From Halomonas sp. KAO (GTDB lineage Bacteria > Pseudomonadota > Gammaproteobacteria > Pseudomonadales > Halomonadaceae): a stretch of DNA of 64,000 bases. The position numbers were made by a program, and so were the translations under genes. The notes beneath the pieces are model-generated. The model made no database searches, was not told the origin of the DNA, and saw only the letters and a list, made by a program, of their open reading frames with translations. Location of the stretch: positions 128,619-192,618 of the forward strand of contig NZ_JADNRL010000037.1 of the NCBI RefSeq assembly GCF_015595025.1, read 5' to 3'. Below, piece after piece: positions 18,774 to 30,313 of this stretch; positions within the stretch are counted from its first letter, which is position 1, and each line of letters starts with the position of its first letter.

Positions 18774-19985
18774 GTGATCATCAAGCCCAAGGTACGCGGT
18801 TTCATCTGCACCACCACCCACCCCGTCGGTTGCGAGAAGAACGTACTCGAGCAGATCGAGGCGACCCGGGCCCGCGGCCTCGACAAGGCGAACGGACCCA
18901 AGAAGGTGCTGGTGATCGGCGCCTCCAGCGGCTACGGCCTGGCGGCCCGCGTCACCGCCGCCTTCGGCTACGGCGCCGATACCCTGGGTGTGTTCTTCGA
19001 GAAGCCCGGCAGCGAGAAGAAGCCGGGCACCGCCGGCTGGTACAACAGCGCCGCCTTCGACAAGTTCGCCAAGGCCGAAGGGCTCTACAGCAAGTCGATC
19101 AACGGCGATGCGTTCTCCCATGAGGCCCGCGAGAAGGCGATCGAGCTGATCCAGCAGGACCTGGGGCAGGTCGACCTGGTGGTCTACTCGCTGGCCTCGC
19201 CGGTGCGCAAGCTGCCCGACTCGGGCGAGCTCAAGCGTTCCAGCCTCAAGCCGATCGGCGAGACCTATCGCGCCACCGCCATCGATACCAACAAGGACGC
19301 CATCATCGAGGCCGAGGTCGAGCCCGCCACCGAGCAGGAGATCGAGGATACCCGAGCGGTGATGGGCGGTGAGGACTGGGAACTGTGGATCGATGCCCTG
19401 GATCGCGCCGGCGTGCTGGCCCCCGGTGCCCGCAGCGTGGCCTTCAGCTATATCGGTACCGAGATCACCTGGCCGATCTACTGGCACGGCGCCCTGGGCA
19501 AGGCCAAGGAGGATCTGGATCGCGCCGCCGGCGAGATCAATCAGCGTCTTTCGGCCAGCGGCGGCGGCGCCAATGTGGCGGTGCTCAAGTCGGTGGTGAC
19601 CCAGGCCAGTGCGGCCATCCCGGTCATGCCGCTCTATATCGCCATGGTCTACAAGGTAATGAAGGAGAAGGGCCTGCACGAGGGCACCATCGATCAGCTC
19701 AACCGGCTGTTCGGCGAGCGCCTCTACCTGGGCGAAGGACAGGGCGGCAGCGCCGAGACCGATGAGGCCGGCCGTCTGCGCCTGGATGACTGGGAGCTGC
19801 GCGACGACGTTCAGCAGGCGTGCAAGGAGCTCTGGCCGCGCGTGACCACCGAGAACCTCTTCGAGATTACCGACTATGCTGGGTACAAGCACGAGTTCCT
19901 GAAGCTGTTCGGCTTCGAGCGGGATGATGTCGACTACGATGCCGACGTGGATCCCGTGGCGGAATTCGATGTCGTAACCCTGTAA
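18774..19985 (+). CDS. fabV: Trans-2-enoyl-ACP reductase FabV (NADH)
   Basis: 403-residue enzyme that reduces enoyl-ACP in the last step of fatty-acid elongation and is naturally insensitive to triclosan. GTG 18774 ([14 protein letters not shown]) matches FabV proteins and has GAGG six nt upstream. The NADH fold shows [17 protein letters not shown]. The SDR-variant active site Y-X8-K, characteristic of FabV rather than FabI, is Tyr236 and Lys245. The C-terminal [22 protein letters not shown] is full length. It may serve in place of FabI, though another reductase outside the window cannot be excluded. Confidence 0.96.
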   Translation: MIIKPKVRGFICTTTHPVGCEKNVLEQIEATRARGLDKANGPKKVLVIGASSGYGLAARVTAAFGYGADTLGVFFEKPGSEKKPGTAGWYNSAAFDKFAKAEGLYSKSINGDAFSHEAREKAIELIQQDLGQVDLVVYSLASPVRKLPDSGELKRSSLKPIGETYRATAIDTNKDAIIEAEVEPATEQEIEDTRAVMGGEDWELWIDALDRAGVLAPGARSVAFSYIGTEITWPIYWHGALGKAKEDLDRAAGEINQRLSASGGGANVAVLKSVVTQASAAIPVMPLYIAMVYKVMKEKGLHEGTIDQLNRLFGERLYLGEGQGGSAETDEAGRLRLDDWELRDDVQQACKELWPRVTTENLFEITDYAGYKHEFLKLFGFERDDVDYDADVDPVAEFDVVTL

Positions 19986-20038
19986 GGGCAGGACGCCCCC
20001 GGCGACCTGCCCTGACATTCGCCGACCCGGAGGGCGCC

Positions 20039-20248
20039 ATGGATACCCGCGAGAGTCAGACCCCGGAAGAGGAACTGCAGCGTCTCAAGGAAATCAACGA
20101 ACCCGAGGACTTCGAACACCCCGAGCCCGACGAGACACAGCCCGAGGCCCGCGACCCCGCCCGGGGCCTGTCCTGGCTGTTGCCGCTGGCCATCGTGCTG
20201 GCGGTTGCCGTGCTGGGTTATCTACTGGTGGTGGGCATGAGCGGCTAG
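20039..20248 (+). CDS. Small membrane protein with acidic N-terminal domain
   Basis: 69 residues: an acidic, Glu/Pro-rich first 42 residues and one membrane helix at about residues 46-66 (WLLPLAIVLAVAVLGYLLVV). GGAGG lies upstream of ATG 20039. It follows fabV by 53 bp and could be cotranscribed. No recognised family. Confidence 0.7.
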   Translation: MDTRESQTPEEELQRLKEINEPEDFEHPEPDETQPEARDPARGLSWLLPLAIVLAVAVLGYLLVVGMSG

Positions 20249-20325
20249 CCGCGCGCGACCGGTAGGGCTGCCGCGAGGCGGGGCTTTGGCTACAATGGGC
20301 GACCCTGTTGTTGCGAGAGCCCCGC

Positions 20326-21282
20326 ATGCCCGATACGCCAGCCACTCCCATCGCCTCCACCCAGCGTCGGGTCGGGGTGGTGGTACTGCCGGGGTTCTCC
20401 CTGCTGGCCGAGGCCTGCGCCACCGAGCCGCTGGCGGTGGCCAATCGGCTGGCCGACACCCCCCTCTATTCGCTCGTCACCCTGGGGCTGGATGATCGTC
20501 CGGTTCCCAGCGGCTCGCGTCAGGTGCTGACTCCCGATCGCGCCATCGCCGAGGATGACGCCCTCGACCTGCTGCTGGTCTGCGCTCCCTGGGGCGAGGC
20601 ACCGGCGTCGACGCTGCTTGTCTGGCTACGCCGGCAGGCCGCCCAGGGACGCAGCCTGGCGGGCATCGGTGGCGGTGCCGAGCTGCTGGCCAGCGCCGGC
20701 CTGCTCGACGGTTATCGTGCCACGGTGCCCTGGCCTCGGTTCGAGGCGGTGGCGGGCGCTCATCCCAGGATCCGCCTCTCGCGTCAGCTGTTCGAGATCG
20801 ACCGCGACCGGCTGACCTGCGGCGGTGGTACCGCGGCCATGGACATGATGATGACCCTGATAGCGACGCATCATGGCAGCGAGCTTGCCGAGCGGGTCTC
20901 GGCGCACTTCGTGCTGGAGCGAGTGCGCATGGCCGACGAGCCCCAGCCATCGGCGCCGCTGGCCGGCGCTCCTCAGAGCCTGGTCGATGCCGTGACCCTG
21001 ATGGAAGCCAATATCGAGGAGCCCCTGACGACCCATGAGCTGGCCGAGCATCTGGGGGTCTCCCGTCGCCAGCTGGAACGCCTGTTCAAGAAGCACCTGC
21101 AGGCGGTGCCCAGCCGCTACTACATGGGGCTGCGGCTGCAGCGGGCCCGGCGACTGCTGCGCGAGAGCGACCGGCCGGCGGGCGAGATCGCCCTGGTGAC
21201 CGGTTTCTCCTCGGCGGCGCACTTCTCCACCACCTACCGCAATCACTTCGGCCTGACGCCGCGAGAGGAGCGCCTGAGCTGA
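20326..21282 (+). CDS. GlxA/ArgR-like AraC-family transcriptional regulator
   Basis: 318-residue regulator. Residues about 10-190 form a DJ-1/glutamine amidotransferase-like sensor domain; residues about 215-315 form a double helix-turn-helix AraC domain (LAEHLGVSRRQLERLFKKHL and FSSAAHFSTTYRNHFGLTP). This is the architecture of Pseudomonas ArgR, which activates the aruCFGDB arginine succinyltransferase operon. The position about 0.8 kb upstream of the ast genes makes the same role likely here. ATG 20326 is preferred; an in-frame TTG lies at 20308. It ends directly against the convergent methyltransferase stop. Confidence 0.87.
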   Translation: MPDTPATPIASTQRRVGVVVLPGFSLLAEACATEPLAVANRLADTPLYSLVTLGLDDRPVPSGSRQVLTPDRAIAEDDALDLLLVCAPWGEAPASTLLVWLRRQAAQGRSLAGIGGGAELLASAGLLDGYRATVPWPRFEAVAGAHPRIRLSRQLFEIDRDRLTCGGGTAAMDMMMTLIATHHGSELAERVSAHFVLERVRMADEPQPSAPLAGAPQSLVDAVTLMEANIEEPLTTHELAEHLGVSRRQLERLFKKHLQAVPSRYYMGLRLQRARRLLRESDRPAGEIALVTGFSSAAHFSTTYRNHFGLTPREERLS

Positions 21283-21900
21283 TCAGGCCGGCCTGGCCAG
21301 CAGGGCGCGAACCAGCGAGCCCATCATCACCGGCGTATCCTGCTCGATAACGAAACCGCCGGCCTTGAGCAGCGGACGGGCCTGACGGGTAATATCGGTG
21401 GCGATGGCCGAGGTCAGGGCGTTGAGGGCCCGGCGACCCACGCCGGAGGGGCGATCATCGGCCTGAAACTTGTCCAGCACGCAGAGCTGGCCGTCCGGCT
21501 TCATCACCCGCCTTGCCTCGGCCAGTCCCCGCTGCGGGTCGGGCATCACCGCGAGTATCAGGTGCATCACCACCACATCGAAGTGGTCGTCCGGGTACTC
21601 CAGGCGCTCGGCATCCATCACCGTGGTCTGGACGTCCATGCCCAGCGACTCGGCGCGGCGCGCGAGGCGCCGCACCATGGCCGGTGCGAGATCGCTGGCG
21701 TGGAGTTCGACGTCCCGGGGCAGGAAGTAGAGATCGAGCCCGGTGCCGGCACCCACCACCAGCACCCGCATGCCGCGCTGCCAGTGCACCTGGGAGAGGG
21801 CGATGCGGCGTGCACGGCGGAAGGCGCGCCGGGCCACGGCGTCGTAGATGGGGGCATAGAGGCTATAGCGCCGCCGGTTCCAGGCAGTGGTATTGAACAT
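21283..21900 (-). CDS. Class I SAM-dependent methyltransferase
   Basis: 205 residues from ATG 21900 with AGGAG seven nt upstream. The SAM-binding motif I is VLVVGAGTGLDLYF, followed by an acidic loop (HASDLAPAMV) and motif VVMHLILAVMPDP. The opening RRYSLYAPIYDAVARRAFRRAR resembles phospholipid N-methyltransferases of the PmtA type and UbiE-like enzymes, but the substrate is uncertain. It sits between the ArgR-like regulator and astC, divergent from the latter. Confidence 0.82.
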   Translation of the reverse strand: MFNTTAWNRRRYSLYAPIYDAVARRAFRRARRIALSQVHWQRGMRVLVVGAGTGLDLYFLPRDVELHASDLAPAMVRRLARRAESLGMDVQTTVMDAERLEYPDDHFDVVVMHLILAVMPDPQRGLAEARRVMKPDGQLCVLDKFQADDRPSGVGRRALNALTSAIATDITRQARPLLKAGGFVIEQDTPVMMGSLVRALLARPA

Positions 21901-22067
21901 GCGCGGCTCCTCGCAGGGGAACGTCTCCAGCCTAGCCCAACCAGCCGGAGTGGGGGGCTTTTTCACAAGTTGGCGTCCCAACGCTGAAAGCGGTGGATGG
22001 CGCGCCTCTCTATACTCGATGACTGGCGTATCCTGAATGCGCTTTCCCGACTTCACAGGAGGATGTC

Positions 22068-23282
<1,215 letters not shown>

Positions 23283-23302
23283 GCGAGAGAGGAGACGCCA
23301 CC

Positions 23303-24391
23303 ATGCTCGTCGTGCGTCCTATCGCCGCGGCCGACCTGCCCGCCCTGGAGCGGCTGGCGGGGGGCGCCGTGCCGCGGCTTACCAACCTCCCGGTCCATCG
23401 CGACCGTCTCGAGGAGCGTATCGCGCGCTCGCGTCAGGCCTTTGCCAAGTCGGTGGAGTGCCCCGGTGACGAGCACTACACCTTCGTGCTCGAGGACCTG
23501 GTTCGTGGCGAGGTGGTGGGTACCGCCACCGTGCGGGCCCAGGCCGGCGCCCAGGATGCCTACTACACCTATCGCCAGGAGACGCTGATCCACGCCTCCC
23601 AGCAGCTCAACGTGCGTCGTGAGGTGCAGACCCTGGCGCTATCCCACGAGGTCTCGGAGGCGAGCCTGCTGTGTGCCTACTCGCTGGCGCCGCGCTACCG
23701 CGGTACCAGCGCCGAGAGCCTGTTGCGCCGAGCACGCCTGATGCTGATCGCTCAGTATCCCGAGCGCTTCGCCACACTACTGGCCATGGCCTTCCCGGGT
23801 TATCTGGACGCGGATGGGGAGTCGCCCTTCTGGAACAGCGTGGGGCGCCACTTCTTCGTGCGGGACTATGAGGAGATCAATACCCTGGCCGGGATTCGCT
23901 CGAAGAGTTTTATCGCCGAGGTGATGCCGCAGTTTCCGCTTTATCTGTCGCTGCTCACGCCCCAGGCGCGGGCCGCCATCGGCCGCGAGCATCCCGACCA
24001 CGAGGTGGCCCTGGCGGAGATGCTGGGCGAGGGATTCCAGCGCTCCCGACATGTCGATATCTTCGACGCCGGTCCGGTGATCAAGGCCGAGCGGGAGCGC
24101 CTGCAGAGCTTTCGGCGCGCCGCCTGGCATCCGGTGCGAATCCGTCCCGCCCACACCCTGCCCGACGCCGAGCCGGCCATGGTCGCCAACCAGCGTCTGG
24201 CCGACTTCCGCTGTGTGGTCGCGCGCTATGCGCTATCCCCCACCGGCCAGCTGATGCTCTCGCCGGAGCATGCCGAGGTGCTGGGCGTGGAGGAGGGGCG
24301 CGCGGTGCTGGCCGCGCCGCTTTCCCTGCCCGGCGGCGAGGACCCGGCTACCGAGGCTCATGACCCGGGCTATGACGAGGGGGAGCTGTAA
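23303..24391 (+). CDS. aruF: Arginine/ornithine N-succinyltransferase subunit alpha
   Basis: 362-residue AstA-family protein. It begins MLVVRPIAAADLPALERLA at ATG 23303, with GGAGA upstream; the open frame runs back to a GTG inside astC. AstA features include FVLEDLVRGEVVGT, YRQETLIHAS, LAPRYRGTSAESLLRRAR and the MPQFPLYLSLL segment. The alpha/beta pair catalyses succinylation of arginine with succinyl-CoA. Its stop shares one base with the start of the beta-subunit gene (TAATG). Confidence 0.93.
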   Translation: MLVVRPIAAADLPALERLAGGAVPRLTNLPVHRDRLEERIARSRQAFAKSVECPGDEHYTFVLEDLVRGEVVGTATVRAQAGAQDAYYTYRQETLIHASQQLNVRREVQTLALSHEVSEASLLCAYSLAPRYRGTSAESLLRRARLMLIAQYPERFATLLAMAFPGYLDADGESPFWNSVGRHFFVRDYEEINTLAGIRSKSFIAEVMPQFPLYLSLLTPQARAAIGREHPDHEVALAEMLGEGFQRSRHVDIFDAGPVIKAERERLQSFRRAAWHPVRIRPAHTLPDAEPAMVANQRLADFRCVVARYALSPTGQLMLSPEHAEVLGVEEGRAVLAAPLSLPGGEDPATEAHDPGYDEGEL

Positions 24392-25440
24392 TGCGTATTC
24401 GACCCATCGCCGAGGGTGACCTGGAAGAGCTCCAGGCGCTGGCCCGGGAGACCGGCGTCGGCTTCACGTCGCTGCCCGACAACCGCGACTTTCTGGCCGC
24501 CAAGATTGCCGCCACCACCGACACCTTCCTGGAGCGTACGCCCCCCGGGCGTCGCAACTACTTCTTCGTGCTCGAGGATGAGGTCAGCGGTCAACTCGCC
24601 GGCTGCTGTGCCATCGAGGGCGAGGTGGGCCGCGAGACGCCCTTCTATCACTATCGTCTGGGCACCCTGGCCCACTCATCGGTGCAGCTCGACCTGCATC
24701 GCACCATCGACACCCTGTTCCTGTGTTCGGATCACACCGGCGACGCCGAGGTGGCCTCGCTGTTCCTGCGTCCCGCCTATCGCGGCGGCGACCGTCGCGC
24801 CGAGCGCAATGGCGCCCTGCTCTCCATGGTGCGCTGGCTGTTCATGGCGGAGTTTCGCGACCGCTTTCCCGACAAGGTGCTCGCGGAGATGCGCGGCGTC
24901 TTCGACGAGCAGGGCAAGAGTCCCTTCTGGCACTGCCTGGGCAGCCACTTCTTCCCCATGGATTTCGACGAGGCCGACCGCCTGACCGGGCTGGGCCAGA
25001 AGAGCTTTATCGGGGAGCTGATGCCCAAGTACCCGATCTACACTCCCTTCCTCTCCGACGAGGCGCGGGACTGCATCGGCAAGGTTCACGAGCAGACCCG
25101 ACCGGCCCTGGCCATGCTCAACAAGGAGGGGCTGCGCTGGGAGGGCTATATCGACATCTTCGACGGGGGGCCTACCGTTGAGGCCTATCTCGATGACGTG
25201 CGGGGAGTGCGCCTGTCACGACGCTGTGTGGCGGAGATCGACCCTGGCCTGAGCGAGGCGGGCGAGCGTCCGCGCTGGCTGGCCGCGACGACCGAGATGG
25301 CCCACTTCCGTGCCGCCTGGGTGGGGCGCGGCCCCGATGCAGATGGCACGCTGCACCTGACCGCCGCCGAGGCGGCCCGCCTCGAGGTGGAGGCAGGCGC
25401 GACTCTGCGAATCCTGGATACCGAGGAGGATGCATCATGA
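24391..25440 (+). CDS. aruG: Arginine N-succinyltransferase subunit beta
   Basis: 349-residue paralogue of the preceding gene, beginning [17 protein letters not shown]. Shared blocks include [43 protein letters not shown] and [11 protein letters not shown]. Pseudomonas-type bacteria carry this two-subunit form, unlike the single AstA of enterics. It overlaps astD by ATGA, so aruF, aruG and astD are translationally linked. Confidence 0.94.
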   Translation: MRIRPIAEGDLEELQALARETGVGFTSLPDNRDFLAAKIAATTDTFLERTPPGRRNYFFVLEDEVSGQLAGCCAIEGEVGRETPFYHYRLGTLAHSSVQLDLHRTIDTLFLCSDHTGDAEVASLFLRPAYRGGDRRAERNGALLSMVRWLFMAEFRDRFPDKVLAEMRGVFDEQGKSPFWHCLGSHFFPMDFDEADRLTGLGQKSFIGELMPKYPIYTPFLSDEARDCIGKVHEQTRPALAMLNKEGLRWEGYIDIFDGGPTVEAYLDDVRGVRLSRRCVAEIDPGLSEAGERPRWLAATTEMAHFRAAWVGRGPDADGTLHLTAAEAARLEVEAGATLRILDTEEDAS

Positions 25441-26906
25441 AGCCGACCCAGTCGCTGCTGATCGGTGAACGCTGGCGCGAGGGCGCCGCTGCGCCCTTTA
25501 CCAAGCTGGACGGGGTAACGGGGGAACGACTGTGGCAGGGGGGAGGTGCCAGTGCCGAGGACGTCGCCGCCGCGGTGGATGCGGCACGCGAGGCCTTCCC
25601 GGCCTGGGCCAGGACCTCCTTCGCCGAGCGCCAGGCGCTGGTGGAGCGTTTCCGGGAGGTGCTGGAGAGCCACCGCGAGGATCTCGCGGCGGCCATCGCC
25701 CACGAGACCGGCAAGCCGCTGTGGGAGGCGCGCACCGAGGTGGGTGCCATGATTGGCAAGGTGGCGATCTCGCTGCGTGCCTGTCAGGAACGTACCGGTC
25801 AGCGCGAGCGTGACCTGGGAGAGGCGCGTGCCGTGCTGCGTCATCGGCCCCATGGGGTGATGGCGGTGTTCGGTCCCTATAACTTCCCGGGGCATCTGCC
25901 TAATGGCCATATGGTGCCGGCGCTGCTGGCCGGCAACAGTGTCGTGTTCAAGCCCAGCGAGCAGTCGCCGCTGACCGCCGACCTGACCCTGCAGTGCTGG
26001 CAGGAGGCGGGCCTGCCGGCCGGGGTGATCAACCTGGTGCAGGGCGGAGCGGAGACCGGTCAGGCACTGGCCGCCCACCCCGGTATCGATGGCCTGCTGT
26101 TCACCGGCAGCGCCAAGGTGGGGGGGATCCTGCACCGTCAGTTCGCCGGCCAGCTGGACAAGATCCTGGCGCTGGAGCTGGGTGGCAACAATCCGCTAGT
26201 GGTCCGGGACGTGCCCGACCAGGATGCCGCGGTGCTGACCATCCTGCAGTCGGCCTTTCTCTCCGGCGGCCAGCGTTGCACCTGCGCGCGTCGCCTGATC
26301 GTGCCCGAGGGGGAGGTGGGCGACCGCCTTGTCGAGGCGCTGGTGGATGCCATCTCGCGGTTGCGGGTCGCCGCCCCCTTCAGCGAACCGGCCCCCTTCT
26401 ACGGCGGCCTGGTCAGCGTGGCCGCCGCCGATGGCCTGCTGGCGGCCCAGGCGGCCCTGGAGGCGCAGGGTGGCACGGTGCTGGCGCGCATGGAGCGACT
26501 CGAGGAGGGCACCAGCCTGCTCAGCCCGGCGCTGATCGATGTCACCGGCCTGGAAGTGCCCGACGAGGAGCACTTCGGCCCGCTGCTGCGGGTGCACCGT
26601 TACCGTCGCTGGGACGAGGCGCTGGAGCTGGCCAATGCCACTCGCTACGGGCTCTCCGCCGGACTGGTCGGTGGAACGCCCGCCGACTGGGATGACTTCC
26701 TGCTGCGCATTCGAGCGGGCATCGTCAACTGGAACCGCCAGACCACCGGCGCCTCCGGCGATGCTCCCTTCGGCGGGGTGGGGGATAGCGGCAACCATCG
26801 GCCGAGTGCCTACTACGCGGCGGACTACTGCGCCTATCCGGTGGCCTCCATGGAGAGCGAAGACCTGCACCTGCCCGACCAGCTGCCCCCGGGAGTGAGC
26901 CTGTGA
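25437..26906 (+). CDS. astD: N-succinylglutamate 5-semialdehyde dehydrogenase
   Basis: 489-residue aldehyde dehydrogenase that oxidises succinylglutamate semialdehyde with NAD. Catalytic elements are the asparagine segment [20 protein letters not shown], the glutamate in [12 protein letters not shown] and the nucleophilic cysteine in [14 protein letters not shown]. The C-terminal [20 protein letters not shown] is diagnostic for AstD. It starts in the last codon of aruG and its own end overlaps astB by GTGA. Confidence 0.96.
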   Translation: MKPTQSLLIGERWREGAAAPFTKLDGVTGERLWQGGGASAEDVAAAVDAAREAFPAWARTSFAERQALVERFREVLESHREDLAAAIAHETGKPLWEARTEVGAMIGKVAISLRACQERTGQRERDLGEARAVLRHRPHGVMAVFGPYNFPGHLPNGHMVPALLAGNSVVFKPSEQSPLTADLTLQCWQEAGLPAGVINLVQGGAETGQALAAHPGIDGLLFTGSAKVGGILHRQFAGQLDKILALELGGNNPLVVRDVPDQDAAVLTILQSAFLSGGQRCTCARRLIVPEGEVGDRLVEALVDAISRLRVAAPFSEPAPFYGGLVSVAAADGLLAAQAALEAQGGTVLARMERLEEGTSLLSPALIDVTGLEVPDEEHFGPLLRVHRYRRWDEALELANATRYGLSAGLVGGTPADWDDFLLRIRAGIVNWNRQTTGASGDAPFGGVGDSGNHRPSAYYAADYCAYPVASMESEDLHLPDQLPPGVSL

Positions 26907-28291
26907 ACGAGAACCTGAAGACAGAGCAGGGTCTCACGGATTACCGTGAGGTCAATTTCGACGGCCTGGTGGGCCCGACCCACAACTATGCCGGCCTGGC
27001 GCTGGGCAATGTGGCATCGATGCGCCATGGAGGCCTGGAGGCCAACCCCAGGGAGGGCGCCCTGCAGGGGCTGGCCAAGATGAAGGCGTTGATGGACGCC
27101 GGCTACCCCCAGGGAGTGCTGCCGCCCCAGCAGCGCCCGGACCTGGGTGCGTTGCGAACGCTGGGCTTTAGCGGCAGTGATGAGCAGGTGCTGGCACGGG
27201 CCGCCGGCGAGGCGCCGCAGCTCCTGCGCGCGGTATGCTCCGCCGCGAGCATGTGGACCGCCAACGCCGCCACCGTGACGCCCAGCCGGGATGCCCCCGA
27301 TGGCCGCGTGCACTTCACCCCGGCCAACCTGCAGTCGAGCTTCCACCGCTATCTCGAGCCCGCCACCACCGGGCGCGTGCTGGCGGCGATCTTCCGCGAC
27401 CCGGCACGCTTCGCCCACCATCCGGTGCTGCCCGCCACCCCGGCCTTCTCCGACGAGGGGGCGGCCAACCATACCCGCCTGGCCGGGGAGCATGGCGAGG
27501 CGGGAGTGCATCTCTACGTCTATGGCCGCACCGCCTTCGGCTGGGGCCATCAGGAGAACCCGGCGCCCCGACGCTTTCCGGCGCGTCAGACCCTGGAGGC
27601 GAGCCAGGCGGTGGCGCGCCAGCATGGCCTCTCCGCGGCGCAGACGGTATTCGCCCAGCAGCACCCCGGGGCCATCGACGCCGGGGTCTTCCACAACGAT
27701 GTGATCGCGGTGGGCAACGGGCCGGTGCTGCTCTACCACGAGATGGCCTTCCTGGACGAGGAGGGCACCCTGGAGGCGCTGCGCGAGCGCATGAGCACGC
27801 CGCTGATTCCCCTGCGAATCCCCCGGGAAGCGGTGAGTCTCGAGGATGCGGTGGGGTCGTATCTCTTCAACTCCCAGCTGCTCTCCAATGCGGATGGCTC
27901 CATGACCCTGGTGGTGCCCGGCGAGTGTCGGGAGAACGAGAGTGTCTGGCGTACCCTGCAGGACCATCTGCTGGCGGGGGCCAACCCCATCGGCGAGGTG
28001 GTGGTCAAGGACGTCAAGCAGAGCATGCGTAACGGTGGTGGCCCCGCCTGCCTGCGCCTGCGGGTGGTGCTGGCGGCCGAGGAGCGTGCCGCGCTCTCCG
28101 GCCTTGTGCTGCTCGATGACGGGTTGCATGCCGAGCTGGTGGGCTGGGTGAAGCGTCACTACCGCGACCGCCTGACCCCCGAGGATCTCGCCGATCCTGC
28201 CCTGGCCAGGGAGACACTGACCGCACTCGACGAACTCAGCCGGCTGCTGGGTATCGGCAGCGTCTACCCCTTCCAGCTGGAGGGGGCGTGA
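26903..28291 (+). CDS. astB: N-succinylarginine dihydrolase
   Basis: 462-residue amidinotransferase-fold enzyme that splits succinylarginine into succinylornithine, ammonia and CO2. The family opening [21 protein letters not shown] is present, then [28 protein letters not shown] with the catalytic histidine, and the catalytic cysteine in [12 protein letters not shown]. It uses GTG 26903 overlapping the astD stop. About 15 residues longer than E. coli AstB at the N-terminus. It is the last recognisable ast enzyme here; astE is not found. Confidence 0.95.
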   Translation: MNENLKTEQGLTDYREVNFDGLVGPTHNYAGLALGNVASMRHGGLEANPREGALQGLAKMKALMDAGYPQGVLPPQQRPDLGALRTLGFSGSDEQVLARAAGEAPQLLRAVCSAASMWTANAATVTPSRDAPDGRVHFTPANLQSSFHRYLEPATTGRVLAAIFRDPARFAHHPVLPATPAFSDEGAANHTRLAGEHGEAGVHLYVYGRTAFGWGHQENPAPRRFPARQTLEASQAVARQHGLSAAQTVFAQQHPGAIDAGVFHNDVIAVGNGPVLLYHEMAFLDEEGTLEALRERMSTPLIPLRIPREAVSLEDAVGSYLFNSQLLSNADGSMTLVVPGECRENESVWRTLQDHLLAGANPIGEVVVKDVKQSMRNGGGPACLRLRVVLAAEERAALSGLVLLDDGLHAELVGWVKRHYRDRLTPEDLADPALARETLTALDELSRLLGIGSVYPFQLEGA

Positions 28292-29487
28292 CGGAGTCGA
28301 GGCGTAATGAGGCCTTGGCTGATGAGACGCTGAGTGATGAGGCGTCCCGCCAGCCGCCCGTGACGAGCACGCCGTTGGCTGCCTATCGGCATGCCCTGGC
28401 CCACCAGGGATTCGTCGAGGACAGGTATCAGCGGCTCGCCGCCGAGGCCCTCGAGGCCTGCTTCGATGTCGTGCATGACGCGGCACCGGCGGCCCGGGTG
28501 TCGGGCGTCTATCTGTGGGGACCGGTGGGGCGCGGCAAGACCTGGCTGATGGACGCCTTCCATCAGGGCCTTCGCGTGCCCGCTCGACGGCAGCACTTCC
28601 ACCACTTCATGCGCTGGGTGCATCGTCGACAGTTCCAGCTCGGCGGCACCCCGGACCCGCTGGTCGCCCTGGCCCTGGAGCTGGCGGCCGAGATACGCGT
28701 GCTCTGCCTCGACGAGCTTTTCGTCAACGATATCGCCGATGCCATGCTGCTTGGCGGTCTCCTGACGGCACTCTTCGAGCAGGGTGTCGTGCTGGTCTGC
28801 ACCTCCAATCAGGCGCCTTATCAGCTGTATGCCGACGGCTTCAATCGCGAGCGCTTCCTGCCCGCCATTGCCGCCATCGAGCGCCATATGCGTACCGTCG
28901 ATCTCGGCGAGGGCCAGGACCATCGCCTGCATCCCGGGCGCCGCCATCAGCGCTACTGGGTCGTCGAGAGCGGAAGTCCCAGGGCGCTGCCCACTCTCTT
29001 CGACGAGCTGACGGCCGGCGAGCAGACGACCCAGGCCCCCATCGAGCTGGGACATCGCACCATCGCGGTGCGTGGGCGCAGCGACTCGGTCGTCTGGTGC
29101 GGCTATACGGAGCTCTGCGAGCAACCCCTGGCGGCGCTGGACTTCATCGAACTGGTCGACCGCTTCGCGCATATCCTGCTCGATGACGTGCCCCGCCTGA
29201 GTGAGGCGCCTCCGATAAGAGGCATCGCCAGGGGAACCGAGGATGGGGTCAGCCGTGTCGAGGCGGGAGATCGTGAGCTGCCACCACTGACGCGCCGGGA
29301 CGATGGCGTGCGGCGCTTCATCGCCCTGGTCGATGAGTGCTATGACAGGCGTACGCCGCTCTATCTGGAGGCGGAGGTAGCCATGGAGCGGCTCTATCCC
29401 CAGGGGCACCTGGCCTTTCCCTTCCGGCGCACCCTCAGCCGATTGCGGGAGATGCAGCTGGCCCGATTCGGCACAGGAGGAGGCTGA
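28288..29487 (+). CDS. AFG1/ZapE-family ATPase encoded in the arginine operon
   Basis: 399-residue P-loop ATPase. Walker A is [14 protein letters not shown] and Walker B is [21 protein letters not shown] and [35 protein letters not shown] follow the AFG1/ZapE pattern. ZapE acts at the division site in E. coli; the mitochondrial homologue Afg1 helps membrane-protein turnover. The first 30 residues are an extension without clear structure. The GTG start overlaps astB (GTGA) with GGAGGG upstream, so it is coupled to arginine catabolism in a position that could hold astE. It may be a paralogue of the usual zapE; only one copy is in the window. Confidence 0.85.
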   Translation: MTESRRNEALADETLSDEASRQPPVTSTPLAAYRHALAHQGFVEDRYQRLAAEALEACFDVVHDAAPAARVSGVYLWGPVGRGKTWLMDAFHQGLRVPARRQHFHHFMRWVHRRQFQLGGTPDPLVALALELAAEIRVLCLDELFVNDIADAMLLGGLLTALFEQGVVLVCTSNQAPYQLYADGFNRERFLPAIAAIERHMRTVDLGEGQDHRLHPGRRHQRYWVVESGSPRALPTLFDELTAGEQTTQAPIELGHRTIAVRGRSDSVVWCGYTELCEQPLAALDFIELVDRFAHILLDDVPRLSEAPPIRGIARGTEDGVSRVEAGDRELPPLTRRDDGVRRFIALVDECYDRRTPLYLEAEVAMERLYPQGHLAFPFRRTLSRLREMQLARFGTGGG

Positions 29488-29560
29488 CTCCTTCGGAGTC
29501 GTGTGACATGGTCTATGCTGTGCGGCCATTTGAGGCCGGACCAGCGGGAGAGGGCATACC

Positions 29561-30313
29561 GTGAGTGAGTTGATCTACTGGCTGGACCTGGCGGGAGTCA
29601 TTGTCTTTGCGTTGTCGGGGGTGGTGCTGGCCTGCCGCAAGAGCATGGACCCCTTCGGCATGCTGGTGCTGGCCGCCGTGACCGGTATCGGTGGAGGCAC
29701 CCTGCGCGACCTCGTGCTCGGTGTACGGCCGGTATTCTGGGTCACCGACCCGACCTACCTGTGGGTCATCCTGGCCACGGTGGCCCTCGCCATCCTCGGG
29801 TTCCACTATATCCACCGCCTCTCGCGCGGCTTCCTGCCGGTGGCCGATGCCTTCGGGCTGGCGCTGTTCGTGGTGATCGGTGCCCACAAGGCGCTCCAGA
29901 TGGGGACGTCGGGGCTGGTGGCCGTACTGATGGGGATGATGACCGGGGTGGCCGGCGGCATGGTGCGCGATGTGCTGGCGCGCCGTGTGCCCATGGTGCT
30001 GCGTGAGGAGATCTACGCCACCGCGGCGATCGCCGGTGGAACCGCCTATGTGAGTCTGGATGCGTTCGGGGCTCCCGGCCCCCTGGCCATTGCCCTGTCG
30101 CTGCTGACGACTCTCGGCATCCGTCTGGCCGCCATTCACTGGCATCTGGCACTGCCGACCTTCGCCTGGGTGGAGATCCCTAGAACTCCCGAGCCATCTC
30201 CGCCGGTCGCCAAGGGCGAGCCGCCGGCACCGCCTGCCGAGCCACCACGGCCCAAGGTAAGAGTCCGCATGATTCGTCCCGAGCAGTCACGGCGCAGGAA
30301 GAATCGCTCATGA
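29561..30313 (+). CDS. TRIC-family (UPF0126) cation channel-like membrane protein
   Basis: 250-residue inner-membrane protein with seven hydrophobic segments in two repeats, each carrying a glycine-rich hinge: GIGGGTLRDLVLG and GVAGGMVRDVLA. This is the bacterial trimeric intracellular cation channel family (E. coli YadS/YicG type), possibly a potassium or glycine conduit. Unlike compact family members it has a C-terminal tail of about 50 residues, proline-rich then strongly basic (ending RRRKNRS). GTG 29561 has GAGGG upstream. It overlaps the downstream lipoprotein gene by ATGA. Confidence 0.85.
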   Translation: MSELIYWLDLAGVIVFALSGVVLACRKSMDPFGMLVLAAVTGIGGGTLRDLVLGVRPVFWVTDPTYLWVILATVALAILGFHYIHRLSRGFLPVADAFGLALFVVIGAHKALQMGTSGLVAVLMGMMTGVAGGMVRDVLARRVPMVLREEIYATAAIAGGTAYVSLDAFGAPGPLAIALSLLTTLGIRLAAIHWHLALPTFAWVEIPRTPEPSPPVAKGEPPAPPAEPPRPKVRVRMIRPEQSRRRKNRS

